DNA of 64,000 nucleotides from an uncultured Oscillospiraceae bacterium (GTDB taxonomy: Bacteria; Bacillota; Clostridia; Oscillospirales; Oscillospiraceae), in the NCBI GenBank assembly GCA_910588495.1, contig CAJUPU010000011.1, forward strand, positions 20,095 through 84,094. The letters run 5' to 3'. Positions 41,564 to 51,122 of this stretch are shown here, in pieces. The first letter of the stretch is position 1. Every line of letters starts with the position of its first letter. Made by a program: the position numbers and the translations under genes. The notes beneath the pieces were generated by a model. The model had not been told where the DNA came from, did not search any database, and saw only the letters and a list, made by a program, of their open reading frames with translations.

Positions 41564-42436
41564 ATGAAAAAAGTACCAGCACTGTTTCTTGCGTTCCTGC
41601 TCCTGTTCAGTCTATTGGCCGGGTGCTCCGGCGGGCCTTCCGCCGCCACCGCCAAGCCCAGCGCGGCCCCCTCGGCGGAGCCCACTCCGCCGCCGCGAAG
41701 CGAGGAGATGTGGTTCCAGAACGGCGAGAAGAAAATCTACGCCAAGATGTTCCTGCCTGCGGAGGAAAAGGACAAGTACCCCGCCGTGGTCATCAGCCAC
41801 GGTTTCGCCGGGTCCTCTGAGGACAACGTGAGCCGGGCGGAGCTGCTCGCCGGAAACGGCTATGCCGCAGTGGTGTTTGATTTCTGCGGCGGAGGCCGGG
41901 GTTCCAAGTCCGACGGCGAGATGACAGAGATGAGCGTGCTCACCGAGGCGGAGGACCTGAACGCCGTCATGGACGGGATGCTGGCCCTGGACTACATAGA
42001 CGGCAGCAATTTCTTCCTCCTGGGGGCCAGCCAGGGCGGGTTCGTGTCCTCCTACGTGGCCGCCAAACGGCCCGATGACGTCAAGGCCCTGATGCTCCTG
42101 TTCCCCGCCTACGCCCTTCAGGACGACTGCTGGGAGCGCCACGGCTCCATTGAGAACATCCCTGAGACCGAGTCCCTGATGAACAACACCCTGGGCGCCA
42201 TCTACAGCCAGGACGCCATGTCCTTCGACATCTACGATGTGATCGGCGGCTACAAGGGCGATGTGCTGATTTGCCACGGCGACAAGGACGACCTGGTAGA
42301 CCTGTCCTACTCCGAGCGGGCTGTGGAGGTCTATGAGCACGCGGAGCTGAAGGTCATCAAGGGCGCCGGACACGGCTTCCAGGGCAAGCCCCTGCGGGGC
42401 TACCTGGTGGAGTTCCTTCAGGCCCACACCAACTAA
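41564..42436 (+). CDS. Secreted alpha/beta-hydrolase lipoprotein
   Basis: A 290-residue protein. ATG 41564 has GGAGGG 6 bp upstream; a start two codons earlier has no spacing. The signal peptide (KKVPALFLAFLLLFSLLAGC) ends in a lipobox LAGC. A Pro/Ala/Ser linker follows, then an alpha/beta hydrolase with oxyanion-loop HGFAGSSEDN, nucleophile LGASQGG, acid region GDKDDLVD and His in KGAGHGFQGK. It is probably an esterase or acyl hydrolase on the outer membrane face. Confidence 0.88.
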   Translation: MKKVPALFLAFLLLFSLLAGCSGGPSAATAKPSAAPSAEPTPPPRSEEMWFQNGEKKIYAKMFLPAEEKDKYPAVVISHGFAGSSEDNVSRAELLAGNGYAAVVFDFCGGGRGSKSDGEMTEMSVLTEAEDLNAVMDGMLALDYIDGSNFFLLGASQGGFVSSYVAAKRPDDVKALMLLFPAYALQDDCWERHGSIENIPETESLMNNTLGAIYSQDAMSFDIYDVIGGYKGDVLICHGDKDDLVDLSYSERAVEVYEHAELKVIKGAGHGFQGKPLRGYLVEFLQAHTN

Positions 42437-42480
42437 TTGACCAACGGCATAGTATGCCGAGAAAAATGGAGGAAAAGACA

Positions 42481-43089
42481 ATGAAAAAATTTGCAAAAGT
42501 CCTGTCCCTTGCCCTGGCCGTCATGCTGATGGCCCTCACCCTCACCGCCTGTGGCTCCTCCGGCTCCTCTGGGATGACCAAGCAGTTCACCGCCGGTTCG
42601 GCCTACTTTATCGGCGATATCGGCTGGTACAACAGCGACGTCTACACCCTGCGCCTCATCGGCGAGGACTCCTATGAGCTGATTTTCCAGGAGTACCGCT
42701 TCGGCACCGAGGACGCGGGCACCAAGGGCCTGCGTACCATCGTCTACACCGGCAAGTGCTCCGTGGGCGAGAGCGCCGATGGCTGGGAGACCCACCGGGA
42801 CGTGACCCTCCAGCCTGCCGAGCGCATCTTTATGGAGCAGCACGAGAAGGGCTATGGCCGCGCTGCCATTGCTGGCCACTGCGTCATCGACACCGCCAAC
42901 TGGACCGACACCATGACCGAGCTGCTGGACCCCGAGAACAACGCCATGACTGCTAAGGACTTCTTGGGCAAATACGCCGAGAAGGTGGTTATCACTGTGG
43001 AGGACCCGTCTCTGGACGCAGAGGATACCTCTCTGGGCTATAAGATCGTGGAGATCCCCACCCTCACCCTGGTGACCGAGGCGGGCTGA
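42481..43089 (+). CDS. Lipoprotein of unknown function
   Basis: A 202-residue protein with signal peptide KKFAKVLSLALAVMLMALTL and lipobox LTAC. The mature part is beta-rich (YTLRLIGEDSYELIFQEYRF, RTIVYTGKCSVGE, HRDVTLQPAERIF). It is co-directional with the hydrolase gene (44-bp gap) and the GH3 gene, and may bind or present substrate; that is inference from position. Confidence 0.8.
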   Translation: MKKFAKVLSLALAVMLMALTLTACGSSGSSGMTKQFTAGSAYFIGDIGWYNSDVYTLRLIGEDSYELIFQEYRFGTEDAGTKGLRTIVYTGKCSVGESADGWETHRDVTLQPAERIFMEQHEKGYGRAAIAGHCVIDTANWTDTMTELLDPENNAMTAKDFLGKYAEKVVITVEDPSLDAEDTSLGYKIVEIPTLTLVTEAG

Positions 43090-43127
43090 TTTCAAATCAA
43101 CGCATACAGGCTCAATACTTAAAAGGT

Positions 43128-43155
43128 CGGGGCTGCTGCATGAGGCAGCGGCCCC
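43128..43155 (+). other. Hairpin before GH3 gene
   Basis: A GC-rich stem (CGGGGCTGCTGC / GGCAGCGGCCCCG) without a T run, 30 bp before the GH3 ribosome site. It may be an attenuator or RNA-stability element. Confidence 0.5.
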
Positions 43156-43185
43156 GATCCGGTTTTAGAAAAGGAGGAACTGACA

Positions 43186-46100
43186 GTGAAGGGCAAAAAG
43201 GAAAAAGGGACAGCCAAACCGAAGGCAAAGGTGAAGGGCAAAGGTCTCTGGACCGCGCTGTCCATCGTATTTACCCTGTTCTTCATCCTGTTCGTGGTGG
43301 CTACCCCCATCGCCAACAACTATGAGGGCATCATCAACATGGTGCTGGGGACGGAGAGCTCCAAGACCATCGGCGACGAAGGCAAGACCTGGTTTGAGGC
43401 GGACTTCACCAGCGACGAGCAGGTGAAGCAGGGTGAGCAGGTCGTGGAGAGCATCGTAGCGGGGGGCTCCGTCCTGATGTTGAACCGGGACAATGCCCTG
43501 CCCCTGGCCTCCGGCGCGAAGATCACCCTGGCCAGCATCAACTCCGCCCGGTTTGTCTACGGCGGCACCGGCTCCGGCGGGATGAAAACCGACAATGCCA
43601 AGACCCTGAAGCAGGCCCTGGAGGACGACGGCTTCTCCGTCAACCCCACCATGTGGTCCTTCTACACCGAGGGCGCGGGCAAGGACTATGGCCGCACCCA
43701 GGCGTCCGGCAGCCTGAACAACTACATTTTTGACAACTCCGAGTACACCACCAACGAGGTCCCTCTGAGCGCCTACGGCAGCGGGGAGTGGAACAGCGTC
43801 AAAGAGTACGGCGATGCCGCCATCTTTGTGATCTCCCGTGTGTGCGGCGAGGGCGCGGACCTTCCCTGGCACAGCGCCGGGGACGGCAACGGCAACATTC
43901 TCCAGCTCTCCAAGGAGGAGCAGGACCTGCTGGGCAAGCTGGCCGAGCTCAAGCAGAGCGGCGATCTGAAGAAGATCATCGTCCTGCTCAATGTGGCCAA
44001 CGCGGTGGAGATGGACTTCCTGAACCCCGACGTGTGCGGTACCGACTACGGCGTGGACGCCTGCCTCTGGGTAGGCGAGGTTGGCCAGAGCGGCATCAAC
44101 GCCATCGGCGACCTGCTCAATGGCACGGTGAACCCCTCCGGCAAGCTGGTGGACACCTACTGCTATGACAATCTGACCTCCCCCGCCATCCAGAACGCCC
44201 ACGCCACCAGTTACACCAATGCTGCGGCCAAAGGCCTGGCTTTCAAAGGCACCAACAACGAGTATTATGTGGCTTACCAGGAGGGCATCTACATCGGCTA
44301 CCGCTACTACGAGACCCGGTATGAGGACGTGGTGCTGGGTCAAGGCAACGCGGGTGATTTCAACTACGACAAGACTGTGGCCTTCCCCTTCGGCCACGGC
44401 CTGAGCTACAGCACCTTTGAGTACGCCAACTACGCCATGGCCGAGGACGGGGACAAGTTCACTATCACTGTGGACGTGACCAACACCTCTGACGTGGATG
44501 GCCGCGAGGTGGTGGAGATCTATATGCAGTCCCCCTACACCGAGTACGACAAGGCCAACGGCATCGAGAAGGCCGCAGTGGAGCTGGTGGGCTTCCAAAA
44601 GCAGGACGTGCCCGCCGGGCAGACCGTCACCTTCACCGTGGATGTGCCCAAAGAGGAGATGCGCACCTATGACGCCAACGGTGTGGGCTCCTATATCCTG
44701 GATGCGGGCGACTATTACTTCGCCTGCGGCAACGGTGCCCATGAGGCCCTGAACAATATCCTGGCCGCCAAAGGTGCTCCGGTGGAGGGCAAGGCCGAGT
44801 TTGCCGCCAAGCACACCGTGGCGGCCCAGGACAATGAGGTGTTCGCAGTGTCCTCCGCTACCGGCGCGGAGATTGTCAACCAGCTGGACCACGCCGACCT
44901 GAACCGCCGGGAGGGCGATAACAGCGGCGGCATCGTCTACCTGACCCGTTCCGACTGGGAGGGGACCTTCCCCAAGGCCAACATCACCCCCACCAGCTAT
45001 AAGGCGGCTTTCCAGCTGGCGGCCTCCGACGATATGGTGGCGGAGATGAACGCCCTGTACCAGAAGAACACCTCCGGCACCATGCCCACTGTGGGCAAAG
45101 AGGGGAAACTGATGCTGGCCCAGTTCATCGGTGTGCCGATCGATGGCACAGTAGAGGTCGACGGTCAGAGTTACACCTGGGATGACCTGGTGGATCAGGT
45201 GACCTTCAACGAGATGGCCAAGCTCATCGGCCAGGCCTACCACGCCACCGCCCCCGTGGCCAGCGTGGGCAAGCCCGCCACCAAGGACGAGAACGGCCCC
45301 CAGGGCATCACGGCCACCCTCACCGGCGGCGGCTCCTCCACCAGCTACACCTCCGAGGATCTGCTGGCTGCCACCTTTGACCCGGAAATCGCCGAGAGCA
45401 TGGGCCGCTCCGTGGGCAACGACTGCCTGCTGGCCAATGGCAAAGCCTATTCCGGCATCTACGGCCCCGGGGTAAACATCCACCGCACCCCCTACAGCGG
45501 GCGCAACTTTGAGTATTACTCCGAGGACCCCTTCATCTCCGGCAAGACCTGCGCCGCCGAGGTGGCTGGTATCCAGTCCAAAGGCGTGTACGTTTACATG
45601 AAGCACTTCGCCCTCAACGACCAGGAGACCGCCCGGGACGGTATCTCCGTCTGGACTAATGAACAGGCCGCACGGGAAATCTACCTCCAGGCCTTTGAGT
45701 ACCCTGTGGTGGAGTCCGGCGCTTACTCCGTCATGACCTCCTTCAACCGCATGGGCTGCACCTGGGCTGGCGGTGACAAGGGCCTGCTCACCGGCATCCT
45801 CCGGGGTGAGTGGGGTATGCCCGGTTTCGCCCTCACCGACTTCTCCAACAGTAACAACTACATGGACGTGGTCAACGGCGTTATGGCCGGTGGCGACGCC
45901 TGGGACTGCAACGATTCCACCAAGTGGACCAGCAAGCTCATGGAGTACAAGGACGACCCCGCCGTAGTCACCGCCATGAAGGCGGCCACCAAGCACATCC
46001 TGTACACCGTGGCCAACTCCAACGCCATGAACGGCGTCAGCGCCAATATGCAAGTCATTGAGATCCGCCCCTGGTGGAAGAACGCCCTGGTTGCCGCCGA

Positions 46101-46194
46101 TGTGGCCTTCGGTGTGCTGGCCGCCGGCTCCATCTTCATGCTGGTTAAGACGGTGAAGAAAAGCAAAAAAGACACGATGACAACAGAATCCTAA
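43186..46194 (+). CDS. GH3 glycosidase with permuted domain order and two membrane anchors
   Basis: A 1002-residue protein (GTG start after AAAAGGAGG). Membrane helix ~22-44 comes first. The GH3 C-terminal domain (GSVLMLNRDNALPL) and a fibronectin-III-like domain (FPFGHGLSYSTFEYANY) follow, and the catalytic barrel comes last: YGPGVNIHRTPYSGRNFEYY, KHF at 806-808, nucleophile candidate Asp885 in FALTDFSNSN. A second membrane helix (ALVAADVAFGVLAAGSIFML) is near the end. This inverted order is known from some ruminal beta-glucosidases. Exact sugar unknown. Confidence 0.88.
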   Translation: MKGKKEKGTAKPKAKVKGKGLWTALSIVFTLFFILFVVATPIANNYEGIINMVLGTESSKTIGDEGKTWFEADFTSDEQVKQGEQVVESIVAGGSVLMLNRDNALPLASGAKITLASINSARFVYGGTGSGGMKTDNAKTLKQALEDDGFSVNPTMWSFYTEGAGKDYGRTQASGSLNNYIFDNSEYTTNEVPLSAYGSGEWNSVKEYGDAAIFVISRVCGEGADLPWHSAGDGNGNILQLSKEEQDLLGKLAELKQSGDLKKIIVLLNVANAVEMDFLNPDVCGTDYGVDACLWVGEVGQSGINAIGDLLNGTVNPSGKLVDTYCYDNLTSPAIQNAHATSYTNAAAKGLAFKGTNNEYYVAYQEGIYIGYRYYETRYEDVVLGQGNAGDFNYDKTVAFPFGHGLSYSTFEYANYAMAEDGDKFTITVDVTNTSDVDGREVVEIYMQSPYTEYDKANGIEKAAVELVGFQKQDVPAGQTVTFTVDVPKEEMRTYDANGVGSYILDAGDYYFACGNGAHEALNNILAAKGAPVEGKAEFAAKHTVAAQDNEVFAVSSATGAEIVNQLDHADLNRREGDNSGGIVYLTRSDWEGTFPKANITPTSYKAAFQLAASDDMVAEMNALYQKNTSGTMPTVGKEGKLMLAQFIGVPIDGTVEVDGQSYTWDDLVDQVTFNEMAKLIGQAYHATAPVASVGKPATKDENGPQGITATLTGGGSSTSYTSEDLLAATFDPEIAESMGRSVGNDCLLANGKAYSGIYGPGVNIHRTPYSGRNFEYYSEDPFISGKTCAAEVAGIQSKGVYVYMKHFALNDQETARDGISVWTNEQAAREIYLQAFEYPVVESGAYSVMTSFNRMGCTWAGGDKGLLTGILRGEWGMPGFALTDFSNSNNYMDVVNGVMAGGDAWDCNDSTKWTSKLMEYKDDPAVVTAMKAATKHILYTVANSNAMNGVSANMQVIEIRPWWKNALVAADVAFGVLAAGSIFMLVKTVKKSKKDTMTTES

Positions 46195-46206
46195 TCCTAT
46201 GCGCTG

Positions 46207-46248
46207 AATGGCGGCGGCAGGACTGCCAGGTCCTACCGCCGCCATTTT
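46207..46248 (+). terminator. Terminator or attenuator between GH3 and GH2 genes
   Basis: AATGGCGGCGG (46207-46217) pairs with CCGCCGCCATT (46236-46246); an inner AGGAC/GTCCT stem extends it. Only a short T run (TTTTAA) follows, so read-through is likely. Confidence 0.65.
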
Positions 46249-46271
46249 AATGAAGTCTGTGAGGAATGACC

Positions 46272-48197
46272 ATGAGAAAAGTAATATCCATGAACAAAGG
46301 ATGGGTTTTTATTGGACCAGACGGTTCTTCAACCCCAATAGACGTGCCCCACACCTGGAATAACCTGGACGGCCAGGACGGGGGCAACGACTACTGGCGG
46401 GGGACCTGCGTGTACGAGAAGGCGTTCCCCAGGCCGGACTTTGGCCCGGACCAGCGGGTATACCTGGAATTCCAGGGGGTGAACGCCTCCGCCAAAGTGG
46501 AACTGAACGGGACAGAAGTCGGCACCCACGACGGCGGCTACTCCACCTTCCGCTGGGACGTGACGGACCTGCTGAAGGAAGAAAATCAACTCACCGTCCA
46601 CGCGGACAACAGCCGGAACGACCGGGTGTACCCCCAGAAGGCGGACTTCACCTTCTACGGCGGCATCTACCGGGACGTTAGCCTCATCGTCGTCCACAAG
46701 CGCCATTTTGATCTGGATCACTTCGGCGGCTCGGGCCTCAAGGTCACCGCCAAGCCGGTGGACAACTACACCCGGGGCGAGGTGGTGGTGGACACCTGGC
46801 GGAACTGCGAGGAGGGCCAGGTCCACATCGCCATCCAGGACGCAGAGGGAAAAGAGGTCGCCGCCGCCGATCTGGCCAGCGTCAAGCTGTCCCTGCCCAA
46901 CGTCCGCCTCTGGGATGGCGTGAAAGACCCCTATCTCTACACCGCCACCGCCACCCTCACCGTGGACGGCAGGGAGGTGGACCAGGTCAGCGCGAGGTTC
47001 GGCGTCCGGGACTTCTTCGTGGACCCCGCCCAGGGCTTCTTCCTCAACGGGAAGCCCTATCCCCTCCACGGCGTCAGCCGCCACCAGGACTGGAAGGGCA
47101 TCGGCAACGCCATCACCCGGGAGCACCACGACACCGACATGGCCATGATCCGGGAGCTGGGGGCCAACACCATCCGGCTGGCCCACTACCAGCACGACCA
47201 GTATTTCTACGATCTCTGCGACCAGTACGGCATGGTGGTGTGGGCGGAGATCCCCTATATCTCGGAGCACATGCCCAACGGCCGGGAGAATACGATCTCC
47301 CAGGCCAAGGAGCTGGTGATCCAGAACTATAACCACCCCTCCATCGTGGTGTGGGGGGTATCCAACGAGATCACCATCTCCACCAAGGACAAGGCGGACA
47401 TGCTGGACAACCACCGGGTCTTGAACGACCTCTATCACGAGCTGGACCCCACCCGCCTCACCACCCTGGCCTGCTACGCCATGTGCGGGCCCTTCAATAA
47501 GTCCGCCCACATCACCGACGTGGTGAGCTGGAACCTGTACCTGGGCTGGTACGTGCCGGGGCTGTTTTTGAACGATCTGTGGATGGGCTTCTTCCACCTG
47601 CGCTATCCCAAGCGCCCCCTGGGTTACTCGGAGTACGGCTGCGAGGCCATGCCTAACCTCCACTCCTCCAAGCCAAAGCGGGGGGACCACACGGAGGAGT
47701 ACCAATGCGTGTACAACGAGTATATGCTGGAGTGCTTCGCCAAGCACCCCTACCTGTGGGCCACCCACCTGTGGAACATGTTCGACTTCGCCGCCGACGC
47801 CCGGGACCAGGGGGGTGAGCCGGGGATGAACCACAAGGGGATCGTCACCTTCGACCGCAAGACGAAAAAGGACAGTTTCTACATCTATAAAGCCTGGTGG
47901 AGCGACGAGCCCTTCGTCCACATCTGCGGACGGCGGTACGTGGACCGTCCCGAGGCGGTGACCACGGTGAAGGTGTACTCCAACCAGAAGAAAGTTTCGC
48001 TGTACGCCAACGGGAAGCTCGTCGAGGAGAAATCCGGCGACAAGGTGTTCACCTTCCAGGTGCCGCTGGAGGGCAAGGTGGAGTTGAAGGCCGTCTCCGG
48101 CGCGCTCACCGACCAGTGCGCCATCCGGTATGTGGATACCCCCAACCCGGCCTATAAGCTCCAGGGGAAAAGCTCCAACAGCGCGAACTGGGTGTAG
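46272..48197 (+). CDS. GH2 glycosidase, probable beta-glucuronidase
   Basis: A 641-residue GH2 enzyme; ATG 46272 has GAGGA at good distance. The jelly-roll domain (VPHTWNNLDGQDGGNDYWRG) is followed by an Ig-like domain, then the catalytic barrel: acid/base Glu366 (WGVSNEI) and nucleophile Glu454 (GYSEYGCEAM). After the barrel is GMNHKGIVTFDRKTKKDSFY, in which Asn520-x-Lys522 matches the NxK motif that holds the glucuronate carboxylate. The motif also occurs in some GH2 galactosidases. The operon (uxuA, SDR, GPH transporter) favours glucuronides. No signal peptide: cytoplasmic. Confidence 0.85.
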   Translation: MRKVISMNKGWVFIGPDGSSTPIDVPHTWNNLDGQDGGNDYWRGTCVYEKAFPRPDFGPDQRVYLEFQGVNASAKVELNGTEVGTHDGGYSTFRWDVTDLLKEENQLTVHADNSRNDRVYPQKADFTFYGGIYRDVSLIVVHKRHFDLDHFGGSGLKVTAKPVDNYTRGEVVVDTWRNCEEGQVHIAIQDAEGKEVAAADLASVKLSLPNVRLWDGVKDPYLYTATATLTVDGREVDQVSARFGVRDFFVDPAQGFFLNGKPYPLHGVSRHQDWKGIGNAITREHHDTDMAMIRELGANTIRLAHYQHDQYFYDLCDQYGMVVWAEIPYISEHMPNGRENTISQAKELVIQNYNHPSIVVWGVSNEITISTKDKADMLDNHRVLNDLYHELDPTRLTTLACYAMCGPFNKSAHITDVVSWNLYLGWYVPGLFLNDLWMGFFHLRYPKRPLGYSEYGCEAMPNLHSSKPKRGDHTEEYQCVYNEYMLECFAKHPYLWATHLWNMFDFAADARDQGGEPGMNHKGIVTFDRKTKKDSFYIYKAWWSDEPFVHICGRRYVDRPEAVTTVKVYSNQKKVSLYANGKLVEEKSGDKVFTFQVPLEGKVELKAVSGALTDQCAIRYVDTPNPAYKLQGKSSNSANWV

Positions 48198-48240
48198 AAG
48201 CGCGAACGTAGGCGCATAGGGGAGCTTGGACTGAAGCGAG

Positions 48241-48278
48241 AACAAAAGCCCAGCCGCCGGAGAGCGGCGGGTTTTGTT
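48241..48278 (+). terminator. Terminator-like hairpin after GH2
   Basis: AACAAAA and CCGCCG on the left pair with CGGCGG and TTTTGTT on the right (loop GAGAG); the right arm supplies the T run. It lies 44 bp after the GH2 stop and may separate or attenuate transcription before the transporter gene. Confidence 0.75.
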
Positions 48279-48289
48279 CGAGTCGGAGG

Positions 48290-48322
48290 GGCGTTGTGTG
48301 CCGGTGGCACACGTCTAACGCC
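48290..48322 (+). other. Two-part hairpin upstream of transporter gene
   Basis: GGCGTT pairs with AACGCC and inside it TGTGCC pairs with GGCACA (loop GGT). It lies ~90 bp before the GPH transporter start, and could be an operator or leader RNA element. No protein partner is evident. Confidence 0.45.
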
Positions 48323-48410
48323 GACCGAGCCAAAGGCGAGACAGCGACCCGGCCATGCGCCCAACGCGAGCGTGACAAGGAAGCGCAACAACATTAGAGG
48401 AGGAGAGTCC

Positions 48411-49961
48411 ATGAGTCAAGAGCCCACCACCGGCCTGAACCGGGCCAAACCATATCAACTGGTGCTGTTCCCCCTGAACAACGGCGCCACCAACGTGTAT
48501 TACGTCCTCATCCTGTCCTATATCGCCACCTTCGGCAGCGCCGTGCTGGGCATCGCCATCACCTTTGCCTCGGTGATGGTGACGGGTATGCGGCTGTTCG
48601 ACGCCGTCACAGACCCCATCATCGGGGCGCTGATGGACAAGACCAACGGAAGGTTCGGCAAATTCCGGCCCTTCATGGTCATCGGCTCCATCATCATGGC
48701 GGTGTCGGTGGTCTGCCTGTACGTGCTGACCCCCTTCGTCCCCGCCTCCATGATGTGGCTGCGCTACGTGCTGTTCGTGGGGCTGTACGCCGTGTGGGTC
48801 ATCGGCTACACCTTCCAGACCTCCGTCACCCGCGCGGCCCAGGCGGTGCTCACCAACGACCCCAAGCAGCGCCCTCTGTTCACCATCTTCAACACGGTGG
48901 GCTCCCTGGCGGGCATGGGCGTCATGCAGTTCCTGGGCCCCATCATGGCCCGGCCCGAGTTCGCGGGAGATTTCAATCAGAGCTGGTTTGCCATCATGAC
49001 CCCCATCGGCATCGGGGTGTCCGTGGCCCTCACCATCCTGGCCATCATCGGCATCTGGGAGAAGGACCAGCCCAAGTACTTCGGCCTGGGCGGCGGCAAG
49101 CAGGAGAAGGTGAAGGTCAGCGAGTACGTCCAGATCATCAAGGCCAACAAGCCCCTCCAGCGGCTGATGGTGGCGGGCGGCGGCTGCAAGCTGGCCCTGT
49201 CCATCGCCACCAACGTGTCTGTTTTGATCATGCTGTACCAGTGCATGATGGGCGATTACGACGGGCTGTACCTGCCCATGATGGTGCTGGGCTATGTGTT
49301 CGCGGTGCCCTTCTTCCTGCTCACCGTGCGCACCTCCCAGAAGAAGGGACAGAAGGCGTCCCTCACCCGCTACGTGGCGGTGGCCTTCGTGTGCTACATC
49401 GGGGTGCTGGCCATCCTGCTGATGTGGAAGCAGGGCGACCCCAGCCGCACCTTCTCCATCATGGGAGAAAACGGCCTGTCTCTGAACCTGTACACTGTGC
49501 TGTTCATCCTGCTCTTCGGGGTAGGCTACGGGGCCTACTACGCCACCGCCGACATGCCCATACCCATGGTGGCGGACTGCGCCGACTATGAGACCTACCG
49601 CTCCGGCAAGTTCATCCCCGGCATCATGGGTACCCTGTTCTCCCTGGTGGACAAGCTGGTGTCCTCCCTGTCCGCCACGGTGGTGGGCGTGGCCTGCACC
49701 GCGATCGGGCTGGAGTCCCTGCCCACCAAGTCCACCCCTTACACCCCCGGCATGAACGTGGTGGTGATCGTGCTGTTCTGCGTGATCCCCATGGTGGCCT
49801 GGGCGCTGACCCTCTGGTCTATGAAGGGCTACGAGCTGGACGGCGAGCGGGTTAAGACCATCCAGGCGGTGAACGCCGCCCGGAAGGAGGCCGTGGCGGG
49901 CGGCATGAGCCTGGAGCGGGCCATGGCGGAGATCACGGACGAAAGCGTGAAAACAGCGTAA
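48411..49961 (+). CDS. GPH-family glycoside/glucuronide:cation symporter
   Basis: A 516-residue transporter (ATG 48411 after AGGAGGAGAG). About twelve membrane helices; typical GPH/MelB motifs are RLFDAVTDPIIGALMDKTNG with GRFGKFRPF, and the late AYYATADMPIPMVADCADYE with GIMGTLFSLVDKL. GPH proteins import sugars or glucuronides with sodium or protons. Between the GH2 and uxuA genes it is probably the glucuronide importer. Starts in front of it inside a spacer hairpin are unlikely. Confidence 0.9.
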   Translation: MSQEPTTGLNRAKPYQLVLFPLNNGATNVYYVLILSYIATFGSAVLGIAITFASVMVTGMRLFDAVTDPIIGALMDKTNGRFGKFRPFMVIGSIIMAVSVVCLYVLTPFVPASMMWLRYVLFVGLYAVWVIGYTFQTSVTRAAQAVLTNDPKQRPLFTIFNTVGSLAGMGVMQFLGPIMARPEFAGDFNQSWFAIMTPIGIGVSVALTILAIIGIWEKDQPKYFGLGGGKQEKVKVSEYVQIIKANKPLQRLMVAGGGCKLALSIATNVSVLIMLYQCMMGDYDGLYLPMMVLGYVFAVPFFLLTVRTSQKKGQKASLTRYVAVAFVCYIGVLAILLMWKQGDPSRTFSIMGENGLSLNLYTVLFILLFGVGYGAYYATADMPIPMVADCADYETYRSGKFIPGIMGTLFSLVDKLVSSLSATVVGVACTAIGLESLPTKSTPYTPGMNVVVIVLFCVIPMVAWALTLWSMKGYELDGERVKTIQAVNAARKEAVAGGMSLERAMAEITDESVKTA

Positions 49962-49977
49962 TAAGGAGGGATTTCCC

Positions 49978-51060
49978 ATGAAAATGACATGGCGCTGGTA
50001 CGGCGAGGGCAACGACCAGATCAAGCTCAGCGACATCAAGCAGATCCCCGGGGTGGAGGGCATCGTGTGGGCGCTCCACGACAAGATGCCCGGCGAGGTG
50101 TGGGAGATTGGCGAAATCGCCGCAGTCCAGCAGCAGCTCAAACCCTATGGTTTCAACATGGACGTGGTGGAGTCCGTCAACGTCCACGATGACATCAAGA
50201 TCGGCCTGCCCACCCGGGACCAGTACATTGAGAACTACAAGCAGACCATTAAAAATTTGGCCCGGTTTGGCGTCAAGGTCATCTGCTACAACTTCATGCC
50301 GGTGTTCGACTGGACCCGCACTGACCTGTTCCACCCCGTGGGGGACGGCTCCACGGCGCTCTATTACGAGGCGGCGAAAATTAAACAGGACCCGAAAGAG
50401 ATGGCGGACTATGTCATGGGCTTCACGGAGAAGTACCACATGACCTTCCCCGGCTGGGAGCCGGAGCGGATGGCCAGGCTGGACGAGCTGTTTGAGAAGT
50501 ACAAGCCCGTCACCAAGGAGAAGCTGTGGGACAACTTCAAGTACTTCCTGGAGGCCATCATGCCCACCTGCCATGAGTGCGATATCAAGATGGCGGTTCA
50601 CATGGACGATCCCCCCTGGGACATCTTCGGCCTGCCCCGCCTCCTCACCAGCGGTGCGGCCATCGACAAGTTCCTAGCGATGGTGGACGACCCCTACAAC
50701 TGCCTGACCCTGTGCTCCGGAAGCCTCAACGCCGACCCGGACAACAACGTGGCGGACATTGTGCGAAAGCACTGCGACCGGATCGCCTTTGCCCACATCC
50801 GCAACGTGAAGCACTTCCCCAACGGGGACTTTTCCGAGGCGTCCCACCGGGACTGTGATGGCGATACCGGCATCCTGGACATCCTCAAAGCCTATCACGA
50901 CTGCGGCTTCGACGGCTACATCCGGCCCGACCATGGCCGCCACCTGTGGAACGAGGGCCCGGGCACCGTCCGGCCGGGCTACGGCCTCTACGACCGGGCG
51001 CTGGGCGTCATGTATATGCTGGGCGTGTGGGATACGCTTGACAAATTTGACAAGAAGTGA
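49978..51060 (+). CDS. uxuA: Mannonate dehydratase
   Basis: A 360-residue protein (ATG 49978 after AAGGAGGG). It matches UxuA: MTWRWYGEGNDQIKLSDIKQ, IPGVEGIVWALHDKMPGEVW, CYNFMPVFDWTRTDL, KMAVHMDDPPWDIFGLPR, CSGSLNADPDNNV, AFAHIRNVKHF and YIRPDHGRHLW. The His, Cys and Asp residues of the metal site are present. It dehydrates D-mannonate to 2-keto-3-deoxygluconate in the glucuronate pathway. Confidence 0.95.
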   Translation: MKMTWRWYGEGNDQIKLSDIKQIPGVEGIVWALHDKMPGEVWEIGEIAAVQQQLKPYGFNMDVVESVNVHDDIKIGLPTRDQYIENYKQTIKNLARFGVKVICYNFMPVFDWTRTDLFHPVGDGSTALYYEAAKIKQDPKEMADYVMGFTEKYHMTFPGWEPERMARLDELFEKYKPVTKEKLWDNFKYFLEAIMPTCHECDIKMAVHMDDPPWDIFGLPRLLTSGAAIDKFLAMVDDPYNCLTLCSGSLNADPDNNVADIVRKHCDRIAFAHIRNVKHFPNGDFSEASHRDCDGDTGILDILKAYHDCGFDGYIRPDHGRHLWNEGPGTVRPGYGLYDRALGVMYMLGVWDTLDKFDKK

Positions 51061-51064
51061 TCCG

Positions 51065-51094
51065 AGCCTCCCCACCCGACGGAGCGGGGAGGCT
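51065..51094 (+). other. Intercistronic hairpin uxuA-SDR
   Basis: A perfect 9-bp stem (AGCCTCCCC / GGGGAGGCT) with a 12-nt loop. There is no T run, so it probably adjusts mRNA stability rather than stopping transcription. Confidence 0.55.
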
Positions 51095-51122
51095 GAAATA
51101 AGTTTATTAGGAGGAAATCGTT

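Noticed and set aside
43165..46245. Open frame of ~1000 codons on the minus strand
   Set aside because: It mirrors the GH3 gene exactly in phase with its GC-rich third positions, has no domain and no ribosome site. It is an antisense shadow.
46329..50141. Long minus-strand frames opposite the GH2 and transporter genes
   Set aside because: They have His/Val/Gly-rich low-complexity translations typical of antisense frames in high-GC genes; the plus-strand genes are certain.
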